64,000 nucleotides of DNA from Haliclystus octoradiatus (Eukaryota; Cnidaria; Staurozoa; Stauromedusae; Haliclystidae), in the NCBI GenBank assembly GCA_916610825.1, contig OU744452.1, forward strand, positions 12,752,110-12,816,109, in the 5' to 3' direction. The notes under the pieces were generated by a model. It had not been told where the DNA came from and ran no database searches. It worked only from the letters and a program-made list of their open reading frames with translations. Below, piece by piece: positions 37,934 through 50,100 of this stretch (its first letter is position 1; each line of letters starts with the position of its first letter). Made by a program: the position numbers and the translations under genes.

Positions 37934-38155
37934 CTACTTTACCTCATTTCTGAATGACTTCAAATTGGATTTATTATATTTCGCTCTTGGTCCGCGGTTT
38001 TCTTGAATCATTTCTGTGATCTGATCCAACTCGTATATCCCTTGCGAGCCTTCAAGACTATCAAAGCATGGATACTCTTCCAAATTTGCTGAATACCGTT
38101 GGATGTTAACTACAGATGCACGCGGGTAACGTCTTTTGTATTTTTTAATTGATCT
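37934..38155 (-). CDS. Mucin exon 3: cytoplasmic tail and stop
   Basis: Acceptor AAATTTTAG in phase 0. Starts RSIKKYKRRYPRASVVNIQR, directly after the membrane helix, and includes EYPCFDSLEGSQGIYELDQI. Ends ..SFRNEVK then TAG. The GAG|GTAAAG near the end could also serve as a donor, which would extend the tail elsewhere. Confidence 0.8.
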   Translation of the reverse strand, partial: RSIKKYKRRYPRASVVNIQRYSANLEEYPCFDSLEGSQGIYELDQITEMIQENRGPRAKYNKSNLKSFRNEVK

Positions 38156-41100
38156 CTAAAATTTATGCAAAGGACACAACATTATACATAATCCATTGTA
38201 GGCCTATATGACCTATACTAACTACAATGTATGAGCTATATTCTGCTATTATCGATTTATTTGTAAGCATTTTGGCTGTGATCTAATGTAATGAGGGGTG
38301 TTAACTCTGTGGAGGTACTGCTGAATTCTTGTATTCTTGCAATTCTCAAGTCCAGGGCAAACAGCAGCAATTTTGATGCAACATATCTGTTTTTGTCTGA
38401 CGCGTGGTTTTCGTGTTTTGAAAGACCGCCAAACGGACCCGACATTCTGAAGACTTTTCAAGAAGATGCCATGGAGAGGTCACAACATCGAAAGGATTCG
38501 TTAAATTACGCAAAATGGTTTACCAAGCCGTTCAATCGAAAAAATCCTTGGAAAATGGTTGATGGCCATCAAACACAATTCCACAAATAAAATACACAAT
38601 CCAAAACGTCAGACAAAATTGAAAGAGTGACTAAACGACTAGAATTTTGAAGGATTTGAAAGTTGTCGTCCTTTCCCTAGCACTTTATGGCTAGGGCCTG
38701 CTATTGTCAGAGCCACAAGGTAATAAGTTTGCAAATCATTAGTTTTCAGTTTACACAAAAGTTTGATTGAAGTTAATGATTTGTCAATAAACAATATATA
38801 AGCTCATTGAGATAACTTGGACCTAGTAGTAAATCAAGATTGGAACAACAGTGGAACCTCAAAATAACAGTAAGCTTAAATAGGTGCATAAATTGACCAA
38901 TATAATACAGGCTATTATATATAAATTATATACAAGGTTGATTAAATAGCAAATACTATTTTAGACATTGTAAGAGTGACAACTATAGACAGGTAACCGG
39001 AAAAGAAATTAGTCTACGTTGCTAGTTGATGTGATGAGATACAACAATCACTCGGAAGCATTGAAGTCATTTCATGCGAGCATTCAGAAAACAGGCAAAT
39101 GCAATATATCAAGTTATCAATGTTTTTGTTATCCGGAGAACATTTGGTAGGCTGTTGAAGGTACTGTATTATTAATTTAGAATAAACCAAATCTGAATAC
39201 AGTCAAATCTGTTGTGACAGTTTCTCTCCTCTATTCATTAACCACATGTCTATAGTGATCACTCCAGCAATATCTAAAAGAGTATTTTTTTATTTTATTG
39301 AATCAACCCTGTATATAAAGGCTACATGTATATAATGGTCAATTTATGTATCTCTTTCATATCTGGACGTTATAATGTACAGATTTCACTGTATGCATTT
39401 TCTATTGCCAATTGCTTATTGTGCACTCATAAAACTCAAGACTTATAAATAAATATAACAAAGGCATACAATTGTATAGAATTGTATTGTTGAATAGATA
39501 GTATTATGTTACTAAAATTAATAATCTAAATTGTATTATTATATTTAATTAGGTTGGATACATCAATGTTGTCACAAATACTGAAATACTGTACCATCCT
39601 TAAAATAATTTGAACTTTTAAAGTCGGTCACCTATACAATATAACACTTTCAGCCTAATAGTCGTAGACCAACTTGTCGAATGGGATTTTTCCAAATGGA
39701 TTGTCTTGTCTCAAACTTAATGGTGACTGGAACAAATAGAACTTTTCGAAGTGGGCTACAAGACACACATTTTCAAAAAAAAATAGTTGCGGCTTTTCAC
39801 GCGATTTCCATGCGATGATTTCATCCGATCAAAAACAATATCACACGATTTTAAAGTGGCCGGACGAAATCACGCGAATTTCAAGTGAGTATCACGCGAT
39901 ATTCCAAGTGTTTTTCATGTGTCTCGAGTTCATAGTGCAAAAGACATGTATGTATATAATGGTCAATTTATGTATCTCTTACATATCTGGACGTTATAAT
40001 GTACAGATTTCACTGTATGCATTTTCTTATGCCAATTGCTTATTGTGCACTCATAAAACTCAAGACTTATAAATAAATATAACAAAGACATACAAAAGAC
40101 AGTTATATTTACCCTTTGTATCAGCACAACCAGCAATGCTATAAGAAACAATGTAACAATTGCTATCAATACTGCAATCAACCACATTGGAACTTTTTCA
40201 TTTGAGAGATCAACTGAGCCAACAGTTACGGATTTAACAGAGAATGTATTCTTCACAATGGGAAAATGATCAAGAAAATTATCTTCCAATGCCACTACAG
40301 TTTTTTTTTCGACATTACTTTCAATAACTTTTGAATCTGAACCTGCTTCATTTTCATTAAATATAATTTCATAATCTGCAACAACACTGCCTGAGGATAA
40401 ACGTGTTATCACAACGCGAACAAATCCTTCAAGTTTAATATAGGCACGTGTAAGAGCTGCTTCCAAGTCAAATTTGATTTCAATGTATTGAGTTGAAGAA
40501 ACATCTTCCAATTCAGATGTAAAATTTATTGCTAATGAAACAACAGCTTTCACAACTACACGTCTGGCTTTCGGTGGAATAGGTGGGTAAGACTCATCTT
40601 CATAAAAGAAAGAATTGGAAATAACTGGGACAGGACCAAAGGAACCGTCTTCCAATTCAGTATTCATTTTGCTTTTCAAAATATCTTTAAGTTCAGACTT
40701 CCCCATTTCTATTGCTTGTGCACTGTATATAGCTGAGAATACTGTGATTGTCTTCCACCTGTCTTCACCATCTTTAAATTGCACAATTTCATAAGAGACA
40801 AGTCCACCAATGCCCTCCAGTATTGTAAGTAACACATGAGATACTTTGTCTGTTTCTTCCTTATATCTCCTTGATGACTTATCAAGCAGTTTCTCTTCAA
40901 AAGTGGAATTAAGACTGAATCTTGCTTTAATGTTGATCAAATCATCAATTGGACGGGTAATTGGCATAATACTAGATGTAACTGGAATAATTGAAGGGGT
41001 TGACAGAGATATTGATTTGGATAAAATTGATATTGGCGTTGAGGTACCAGTGAAGGCTAAAATTGTTGTGCTTCTGATTAAATCTATTGTTGATAAATCT

Positions 41101-44100
41101 AATACATCAGATGTCACTGTGGAATAGAAACTACTTGATAATTCTCCAGTCAAAGGTGTTGTTGCAGAGCCCACTTTAGATGATATTGTAGGATAGTGAC
41201 TACTTGATGGATCTGCTGTCACAGTTGTTGGTACAACCAGCACTTCAGTTGATGTTGTAGGATAGTGACTACTTGATGGATCTGCTGTCACAGTTGTTGG
41301 TACAACCACCACTTCAGTTGATGTTGTAGGATAGTGACTACTTGATGGATCTGCTGTCACAGTTGTTGGTACAACCACCACTTCAGTTGATGTTGTAGGA
41401 TAGTGACTACTTGATGGATCTGCTGTCACAGTTGTTGGTACAACCACCACTTCAGTTGATGTTGTAGGATAGTGACTACTTGATGGTTCTGCTGTCACAG
41501 TTGTTGGTAGAACCACCCCTTCAGATGATGTTGTAGGGAGGTGACTACTTGATGGTTCTGCTGTCACAGTTTTTGGTAGAACCACCCCTTCAGATGATGT
41601 TGTAGGGAGGTGACTACTTGATGTATCTGCTGTCACAGTTGTTGGTACAACATCCACTTCAGTTGATGTTGTAGGATAGTGACTACTTGATGGTTCTGCT
41701 GTCACAGTTTTTGGTAGAACCACCCCTTCAGATGATGTTGTAGGGAGGTGACTACTTGATGGTTCTGCTGTCACAGTTGTTGGTACAACATCCACTTCAG
41801 ATGATGTTGTAGGATAGTGACTACTTGATGGTTCTGCTGTCACAGTTTTTGGTAGAACCACCCCTTCAGATGATGTTGTAGGGAGGTGACTACTTGATGT
41901 ATCTGCTGTCACAGTTGTTGGTACAACATCCACTTCAGATGATGTTGTAGGATAGTGACTACTTGATGGTTCTGCTGTCACAGTTTTTGGTAGAACCACC
42001 CCTTCAGATGATGTTGTAGGGAGGTGACTACTTGATGTATCTGCTGTCACAGTTGTTGGTACAACATCCACTTCAGTTGATGTTGTAGGATAGTGACTAC
42101 TTGATGGTTCTGCTGTCACAGTTTTTGGTAGAACCACCCCTTCAGATGATGTTGTAGGGAGGTGACTACTTGATGGTTCTGCTGTCACAGTTGTTGGTAC
42201 AACATCCACCTCAGTTGATGTTGTAGGATAGTGACTACTTGATGGATCTGCTGTCACAGTTGTTGGTACAACCACCACTTCAGTTGATGTTGTAGGATAG
42301 TGACTACTTGATGGTTCTGCTGTCACAGTTGTTGGTAGAACCACCCCTTCAGATGATGTTGTAGGGAGGTGACTACTTGATGGTTCTGCTGTCACAGTTT
42401 TTGGTAGAACCACCCCTTCAGATGATGTTGTAGGGAGGTGACTACTTGATGTATCTGCTGTCACAGTTGTTGGTACAACATCCACTTCAGTTGATGTTGT
42501 AGGATAGTGACTACTTGATGGTTCTGCTGTCACAGTTTTTGGTAGAACCACCCCTTCAGATGATGTTGTAGGGAGGTGACTACTTGATGTATCTGCTGTC
42601 ACAGTTGTTGGTACAACATCCACCTCAGTTGATGTTGTAGGATAGTGACTACTTGATGGTTCTGCTGTCACAGTTTTTGGTAGAACCACCCCTTCAGATG
42701 ATGTTGTAGGGAGGTGACTACTTGATGTATCTGCTGTCACAGTTGTTGGTACAACATCCACTTCAGATGATGTTGTAGGATAGTGACTACTTGATGGTTC
42801 TGCTGTCACAGTTTTTGGTAGAACCACCCCTTCAGATGATGTTGTAGGGAGGTGACTACTTGATGGATCTTCTATCACAGTTGTTGGTACAACATCCACT
42901 TCAGTTGATGTTGTAGGATAGTGACTACTTGATGGTTCTGCTGTCACAGTTTTTGGTAGAACCACCCCTTCAGATGATGTTGTAGGGAGGTGACTACTTG
43001 ATGTATCTGCTGTCACAGTTGTTGGTACAACATCCACTTCAGATGATGTTGTAGGATAGTGACTACTTGATGGTTCTGCTGTCACAGTTTTTGGTAGAAC
43101 CACCCCTTCAGATGATGTTGTAGGGAGGTGACTACTTGATGTATCTGCTGTCACAGTTGTTGGTACAACATCCACTTCAGTTGATGTTGTAGGATAGTGA
43201 CTACTTGACGGATCTGTTGTCACAGTTGTTGGTACAACCACCCCTTCAGATGATGTTGTAGGATAGTGACTACTTGATGGTTCTGCTGTCACAGTTGTTG
43301 GTACAACATCCACCTCAGTTGATGTTGTAGGATAGTGACTACTTGATGGATCTGCTGTCACAGTTGTTGGTACAACCACCACTTCAGTTGATGTTGTAGG
43401 ATAGTGACTACTTGATGGATCTGCTGTCGCAGTTGTTGGTACAACCACCACTTCAGTTGATGTTGTAGGATAGTGACTACTTGATGGATCTGCTGTCACA
43501 GTTGTTGGTACAGCCACCATTTCAGTTGATGTTGTAGGATAGTGACTACCTGATGGATCTGCTGTCACAGTTGTTGGTACAACCACCCCTTCAGATGATG
43601 TTGTAGGATAGTGACTACTTGATGGTTCTGCTGTCACAGTTGTTGGTACGACCATCCCTTCAGATGATGTTATAGGGAGGTGACTACTTGATGGATCTGC
43701 TGTCACAGTTGTTGGTACAACCACCACTTCAGTCGATGTTGTAGGATAATGACTACTTGATGGATCTGCTGTCACAGTAGTTAATACAACCACCACTTCA
43801 GTTGATGTTGTAGGATAGTGACTACTTGATGGATCTGCTGTCGCAGTTGTTGGTACAACCACCACTTCAGTTGATGTTGTAGGATAGTGACTACTTGATG
43901 GATCTGCTGTCACAGTTGTTGGTACAACCACCACTTCAGTTGATGTTGTAGGATAGTGACTACTTGATGGATCTGCTGTCGCAGTTGTTGGTACAACCAC
44001 CACTTCAGATGATGTTGTAGGATAGTGACTACTTGATGGTTCTGCTGTCACAGTTTTTGGTAGAACCACCCCTTCAGATGATGTTGTAGGGAGGTGACTA

Positions 44101-47100
44101 CTTGATGGATCTGCTGTCACAGTTGTTGGTACAACATCCACTTCAATTGATGTTGTAGGATAGTGACTACTTGATGGATCTGTTGTCACAGTTGTTGGTA
44201 CAACCACCCCTTCAGATGATGTTGTAGGATAGTGACTACTTGATGGTTCTGCTGTCACAGTTGTTGGTACAACATCCACCTCAGTTGATGTTGTAGGATA
44301 GTGACTACTTGATGGATCTGCTGTCACAGTTGTTGGTACAACCACCACTTCAGTTGATGTTGTAGGATAGTGACTACTTGATGGATCTGCTGTCGCAGTT
44401 GTTGGTACAACCACCACTTCAGTTGATGTTGTAGGATAGTGACTACTTGATGGATCTGCTGTCACAGTTGTTGGTACAGCCACCATTTCAGTTGATGTTG
44501 TAGGATAGTGACTACCTGATGGATCTGCTGTCACAGTTGTTGGTACAACCACCCCTTCAGATGATGTTGTAGGATAGTGACTACTTGATGGTTCTGCTGT
44601 CACAGTTGTTGGTACGACCATCCCTTCAGATGATGTTATAGGGAGGTGACTACTTGATGGATCTGCTGTCACAGTTGTTGGTACAACCACCACTTTAGTC
44701 GATGTTGTAGGATAATGACTACTTGATGGATCTGCTGTCACAGTAGTTAATACAACCACCACTTCAGTTGATGTTGTAGGATAGTGACTACTTGATGGAT
44801 CTGCTGTCACAGTTGTTGGTACAACCACCCCTTCAGATGATGTTGTAGGATAGTGACTACTTGATGGTTCTGCTGTCACAGTTGTTGGTACAACCACCCT
44901 TTCAGATGATGTTGTAGGATAGTGACTACTTGATTGATCTTCTGTCACAGTTGTTGGTACAACCACCCCTTCAGATGATGTTGTAGGATAGTGACTACTT
45001 GATGGTTCTGCTGTCACAGTTGTTGGTACAACCACCCCTTCAGATGATGTTGTAGGGAGGTGACTACTTGATGGATCTGCTGTCACAGTTGTTGGTACAA
45101 CCACCACTTCAGTTGATGTTGTAGGATAGTGACTACTTGATGGATCTGCTGTCGCAGTTGTTGGTACAACCACCACTTCAGTTGATGTTGTAGGATAGTG
45201 ACTACTTGATGGATCTGCTGTCACAGTTGTTGGTACAACAACCCCTTCAGAGGATGTTGTAGGGAGGTGACTACTTGATGGATCTGCTGTCACAGTCGTT
45301 GGTACAACCACCACTTCAGTTGATGTTGTAGGATAGTGACTACTTGATGGATATGCTGTCACAGTTGTTGGTACAACCACCACTTCAGTTGATGTTGTAG
45401 GATAGTGACTACTTGATGGATCTGCTGTCACAGTTGTTCGTACAGCCACCACTTCAGTTGATGTTGTAGGGAGGTGACTACTTGACGGATCTGCTGTCAC
45501 AGTTGTTGGTACAACCACCCCTTCAGATGATGTTGTAGGATAGTGACTACTTGAATGTTCTGCTGTCACAGTTGTTGGTACAACCACCCCTTCAGATGAT
45601 GTTGTAGGGAGGTGACTACTTGATGGATCTGCTGTCACAGTTGTTCGTACAGCCACCACTTCAGTTGATGTTGTAGGATAGTGACTACTTGATGGATCTG
45701 CTGTCACAGTTGTTGGTACAACCACCACTTCAGTTGATGTTGTAGGATAGTGACTACTTGATGGATCTGCTGTCACAGTTGTTGGTACAACCACCACTTC
45801 AGTTGATGTTGTAGGATAGTGACTACTTGATGGATCTGCTGTCACAGTTGTTGGTACAACCACCCCTTCAGATGATGTTGTAGGATAGTGACTTCTTGAT
45901 GGTTCTGCTGTCACAGTTGTTGGTAGAACCACCCCTTCAGATGATGTTGTAGGGAGGTGACTACTTGATGGATCTGCTGTCACAGTTGTTGGTACAACCA
46001 CCACTTCAGTTGATGTTGTAGGATAGTGACTACTTGATGGATCTGCTGTCGCAGTTGTTGGTACAACCACCACTTCATTTGATGTTGTAGGATAGTGACT
46101 ACTTGATGGATCTGCTGTCACAGTTGTTGGTACAACCACTCCTTCAGATGATGTTGTAGGATAGTGACTACTTGATGGTTCTGCTGTCACAGTTGTTGGT
46201 ACAACCACCCCTTCAGATAATGTTGTAGGGAGGTGACTACTTGATGGATCTGCTGTCACAGTTGTTGGTACAACCACCACTTCAGTTGATGTTGTAGGAT
46301 AGTGACTACTTGATGGATCTGCTGTCACAGTTGTTGGTACAACCACTCCTTCAAATGATGTTGTAGGATAGTGACTACTTGATGGTTCTACTGTCACAGT
46401 TGTTGGTACAACCACCCCTTCAGATGATGTTGTAGGGAGGTGACTACTTGATGGATCTGCTGTCACAGTTGTTGGTACAACCACCACTTCAGTTGATGTT
46501 GTAGGATAGTGACTACTTGATGGATCTGCTGTCACAGTAGTTGGTACAACCACCACTTCAGTTGATGTTGTAGGATAGTGACTACTTGATGGATCTGCTG
46601 TCACAGTTGTTGGTACAACCACCACTTCAGTTGATGTTGTAGGATAGTGACTACTTGACGGATCTGCTGTCACAGTTGTTGGTACAACCACCACTTCAGT
46701 TGATGTTGTAGGATAGTGACTACTTGATGGATCTGCTGTCACAGTTGTTGGTACAACCTCCCCTTCAGATGATGTTGTAGGATAGTGACTACTTGATGGT
46801 TCTGCTGTCACAGTTGTTGGTACAGCCACCCCTTCAGATGATGTTGTAGGGAGGTGACTACTTGATGGATCTGCTGTCACAGTTGTTGGTACAACCACCA
46901 CTTCAGTTGATGTTGTAGGATAGTGACTACTTGATGGATCTGCTGTCACAGTTGTTGGTACAGCCACCATTTCAGTTGATGTTGTAGGATAGTGACTACC
47001 TGATGGATCTGCTGTCACAGTTGTTGGTACAACCACCCCTTCAGATGATGTTGTAGGATAGTGACTACTTGATGGTTCTGCTGTCACAGTTGTTGGTACG

Positions 47101-50100
47101 ACCATCCCTTCAGATGATGTTATAGGGAGGTGACTACTTGATGGATCTGCTGTCACAGTTGTTGGTACAACCACCACTTCAGTCGATGTTGTAGGATAAT
47201 GACTACTTGATGGATCTGCTGTCACAGTAGTTAAAAAAACCACCACTTCAGTTGATGTTGTAGGATAGTGACTACTTGATGGATCTGCTGTCGCAGTTGT
47301 TGGTACAACCACCACTTCAGTTGATGTTGTAGGATAATGACTACTTGATGGATCTGCTGTCACAGTTGTTGGTACAACCACCCCTTCAGATGATGTTGTA
47401 GGATACTGAATACTTGATGGATCTGCTGTCACAGTTGTTAATACAACCACCACTTCAGTTGATGTTGTAGGATAGTGACTACTTGATTGATCTGCTGTCT
47501 CAGTTGTTGGTACAACCACCACTTCAGTTGATGTTGTAGGATAGTGACTACTTGATGGATCTGCTGTCACAGTGGTTGGTACAACCACCACTTCAGTTGA
47601 TGGTGTAGGATAGTGACTACTTGATGGTTCTGCTGTCACAGTTGTTGGTACAACCACCCCTTCAGATGATGTTGTAGGGAGGTGACTACTTGATGGATCT
47701 GCTGTCACAGTTGTTGGTACAACCACCACTTCAGTTGATGTTGTAGGATAGTGACTACTTGATGGATATGCTGTCAGAGTTGTTGGTACAACCACCACTT
47801 CAGTTGATGTTGTAGGATAGTGACTACTTGATGGATCTGCTGTCACAGTTGTTGGTACAACCACCACTTCAGTTGATGTTGTAGGATAGTGACTACTTGA
47901 TGGATCTGCTGTCACAGTTGTTGGTACAACCACCCCTTCAGATGATGTTGTAGGGAGGTGACTACTTGATGGATCTGCTGTCAAAGTTGTTGGTACAACC
48001 ACCACTTCAGTTGATGTTGTAGGATAGTGACTACTTGATGGTTCTGCTGTCACAGTTGTTGGTACAACCACCCCTTCAGATGATGTTGTAGGGAGGTGAC
48101 TACTTGATGGTTCTGCTGTCACAGTTGTTGGTACAACCACCCCTTCAGATGATGTTGTAGGGAGGTGACTACTTGATGGATCTGCTGTCAAAGTTGTTGG
48201 TACAACCACCCCTTCAGATGATGTTGTAGGGAGGTGACTACTTGATGGATCTGCTGTCAAAGTTGTTGGTACAACCACCCCTTCAGATGATGTTGTAGGA
48301 TAGTGACTACTTGATGGTTCTGCTGTCACAGTTGTTGGTACAACCACCCCTTCAGATGATGTTGTAGGGAGGTGACTACTTGATGGATCTGCTGTCAAAG
48401 TTGTTGGTACAACCACCACTTCAGTTGATGTTGTAGGATAGTGACTACTTGATGGATCTGCTGTAACAGTTGTTGGTACAACCACAACTTCAGTTGATGT
48501 TGTAGGATAGTGACTACTTGATGGATCTGCTGTTGCAGTTATTGGTCCAACCACCACTTCAGTTGATGTTGTAGTATAGTGACTACTTGATGGATCTGCT
48601 GTCACAGTTTTTGGTACAACCACCCCTTCAGATGATGTTGTAGGATAGTGACTACTTGATGGTTCTGCTGTCACAGTTGTTGGTACAACCACCCCTTCAG
48701 ATGATGTTGTAGGGAGGTGACTACTTGATGGATCTGCTGTCACAGTTGTTCGTACAGCCACCACTTCAGTTGATGTTGTAGGATAGTAACTACTTGATAG
48801 ATCTGCTGTCACAGTTGTTGGTACAACCACCACTTCAGTTGATGTTGTAGGATAGTGACTACTTGACGGATCTGCTGTCACAGTTGTTGGTACAACCACC
48901 CCTTCAGATGATGTTGTAGGATAGTGACTACTTGATTGTTCTGCTGTCACAGTTGTTGGTACAACCACCCCTTCAGATGATGTTGTAGGGAGGTGACTAC
49001 TTGATGGATCTGCTGTCACAGTTGTTCGTACAGCCACCACTTCAGTTGATGTTGTGGGATAGTGACTACTTGATAGATCTGCTGTTACAGTTGTTGGTAC
49101 AACCACCACTTCAGTTGATGTTGTAGGATAGTGACTACTTGATGGATCTGCTGTCACAGTTGTTGGTACAACCACCACTTCAGTTGATGTTGTAGGATAG
49201 TGACTACTTGATGGATATGCTGTCACAGTTGTTGGTACAACCACCACTTCAGTTGATGTTGTAGGATAGTGACTACTTGATGGTTTTGCTGTCACAGTTG
49301 TTGGTACGACCATCCCTTCAGATGATGTTATAGGGAGGTGACTACTTGATGGATCTGCTGTCACAGTTGTTGGTACAACCACCACTTCAGTCGATGTTGT
49401 AGGATAATGACTACTTGATGGATCTGCTGTCACAGTAGTTAAAAAAACCACCACTTCAGTTGATGTTGTAGGATAGTGACTACTTGATGGATCTGCTGTC
49501 GCAGTTGTTGGTACAACCACCACTTCAGTTGATGTTGTAGGATAGTGACTACTTGATGGATCTGCTGTCACAGTTGTTGGTACAACCACCCCTTCAGATG
49601 ATGTTGTAGTATACTGACTACTTGATGGATCTGCTGTCACAGTTGTTAATACAACCACCACTTCAGTTGATGTTGTAGGATAGTGACTACTTGATTGATC
49701 TGCTGTCGCAGTTGTTGGTACAACCACCACTTCAGTTGATGTTGTAGGATAGTGACTACTTGATGGATCTGCTGTCACAGTGGTTGGTACAACCACCACT
49801 TCAGTTGATGTTGTAGGATAGTGACTACTTGATGGTTCTGCTGTCACAGTTGTTGGTACAACCACCCCTTCAGATGATGTTGTAGGGAGGTGACTACTTG
49901 ATGGATCTGCTGTCACAGTTGTTGGTACAACCACCACTTCAGTTGATGTTGTAGGATAGTGACTACTTGATGGATATGCTGTCACAGTTGTTGGTACAAC
50001 CACCACTTCAGTTGATGTTGTAGGATAGTGACTACTTGATGGATCTGCTGTCACAGTTGTTGGTACAACCTCCCCTTCAGATGATGTTGTAGGATAGTGA

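Larger units (their letters stand above)
38156..40112 (-). other. Mucin intron 2
   Basis: Holds a 144-bp direct duplication (39328-39471 and 39952-40095) and TIR-type repeats at about 38851-38995 and 39198-39401. A plus-strand open frame at 38291-38590 (99 codons) has no recognised family. Confidence 0.55.

Noticed and set aside
39655-39755. Alternative mucin tail exon (..SPLSLRQDNPFGKIPFDK.. then stop) after a CTTGTAG acceptor
   Set aside because: Its phase does not match the exon 2 donor, whereas 37934-38155 fits in phase and begins with a basic stop-transfer stretch.
39963-40112. Continuation of the giant ORF past VLIQR (..VNITVFCMSLL..)
   Set aside because: This is intron read-through. 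A good GTAAAT donor precedes it, and the sequence is a copy of a non-coding repeat.
40846-41127. Plus-strand 93-codon frame over the mucin linker
   Set aside because: It is a shadow of the mucin coding strand.
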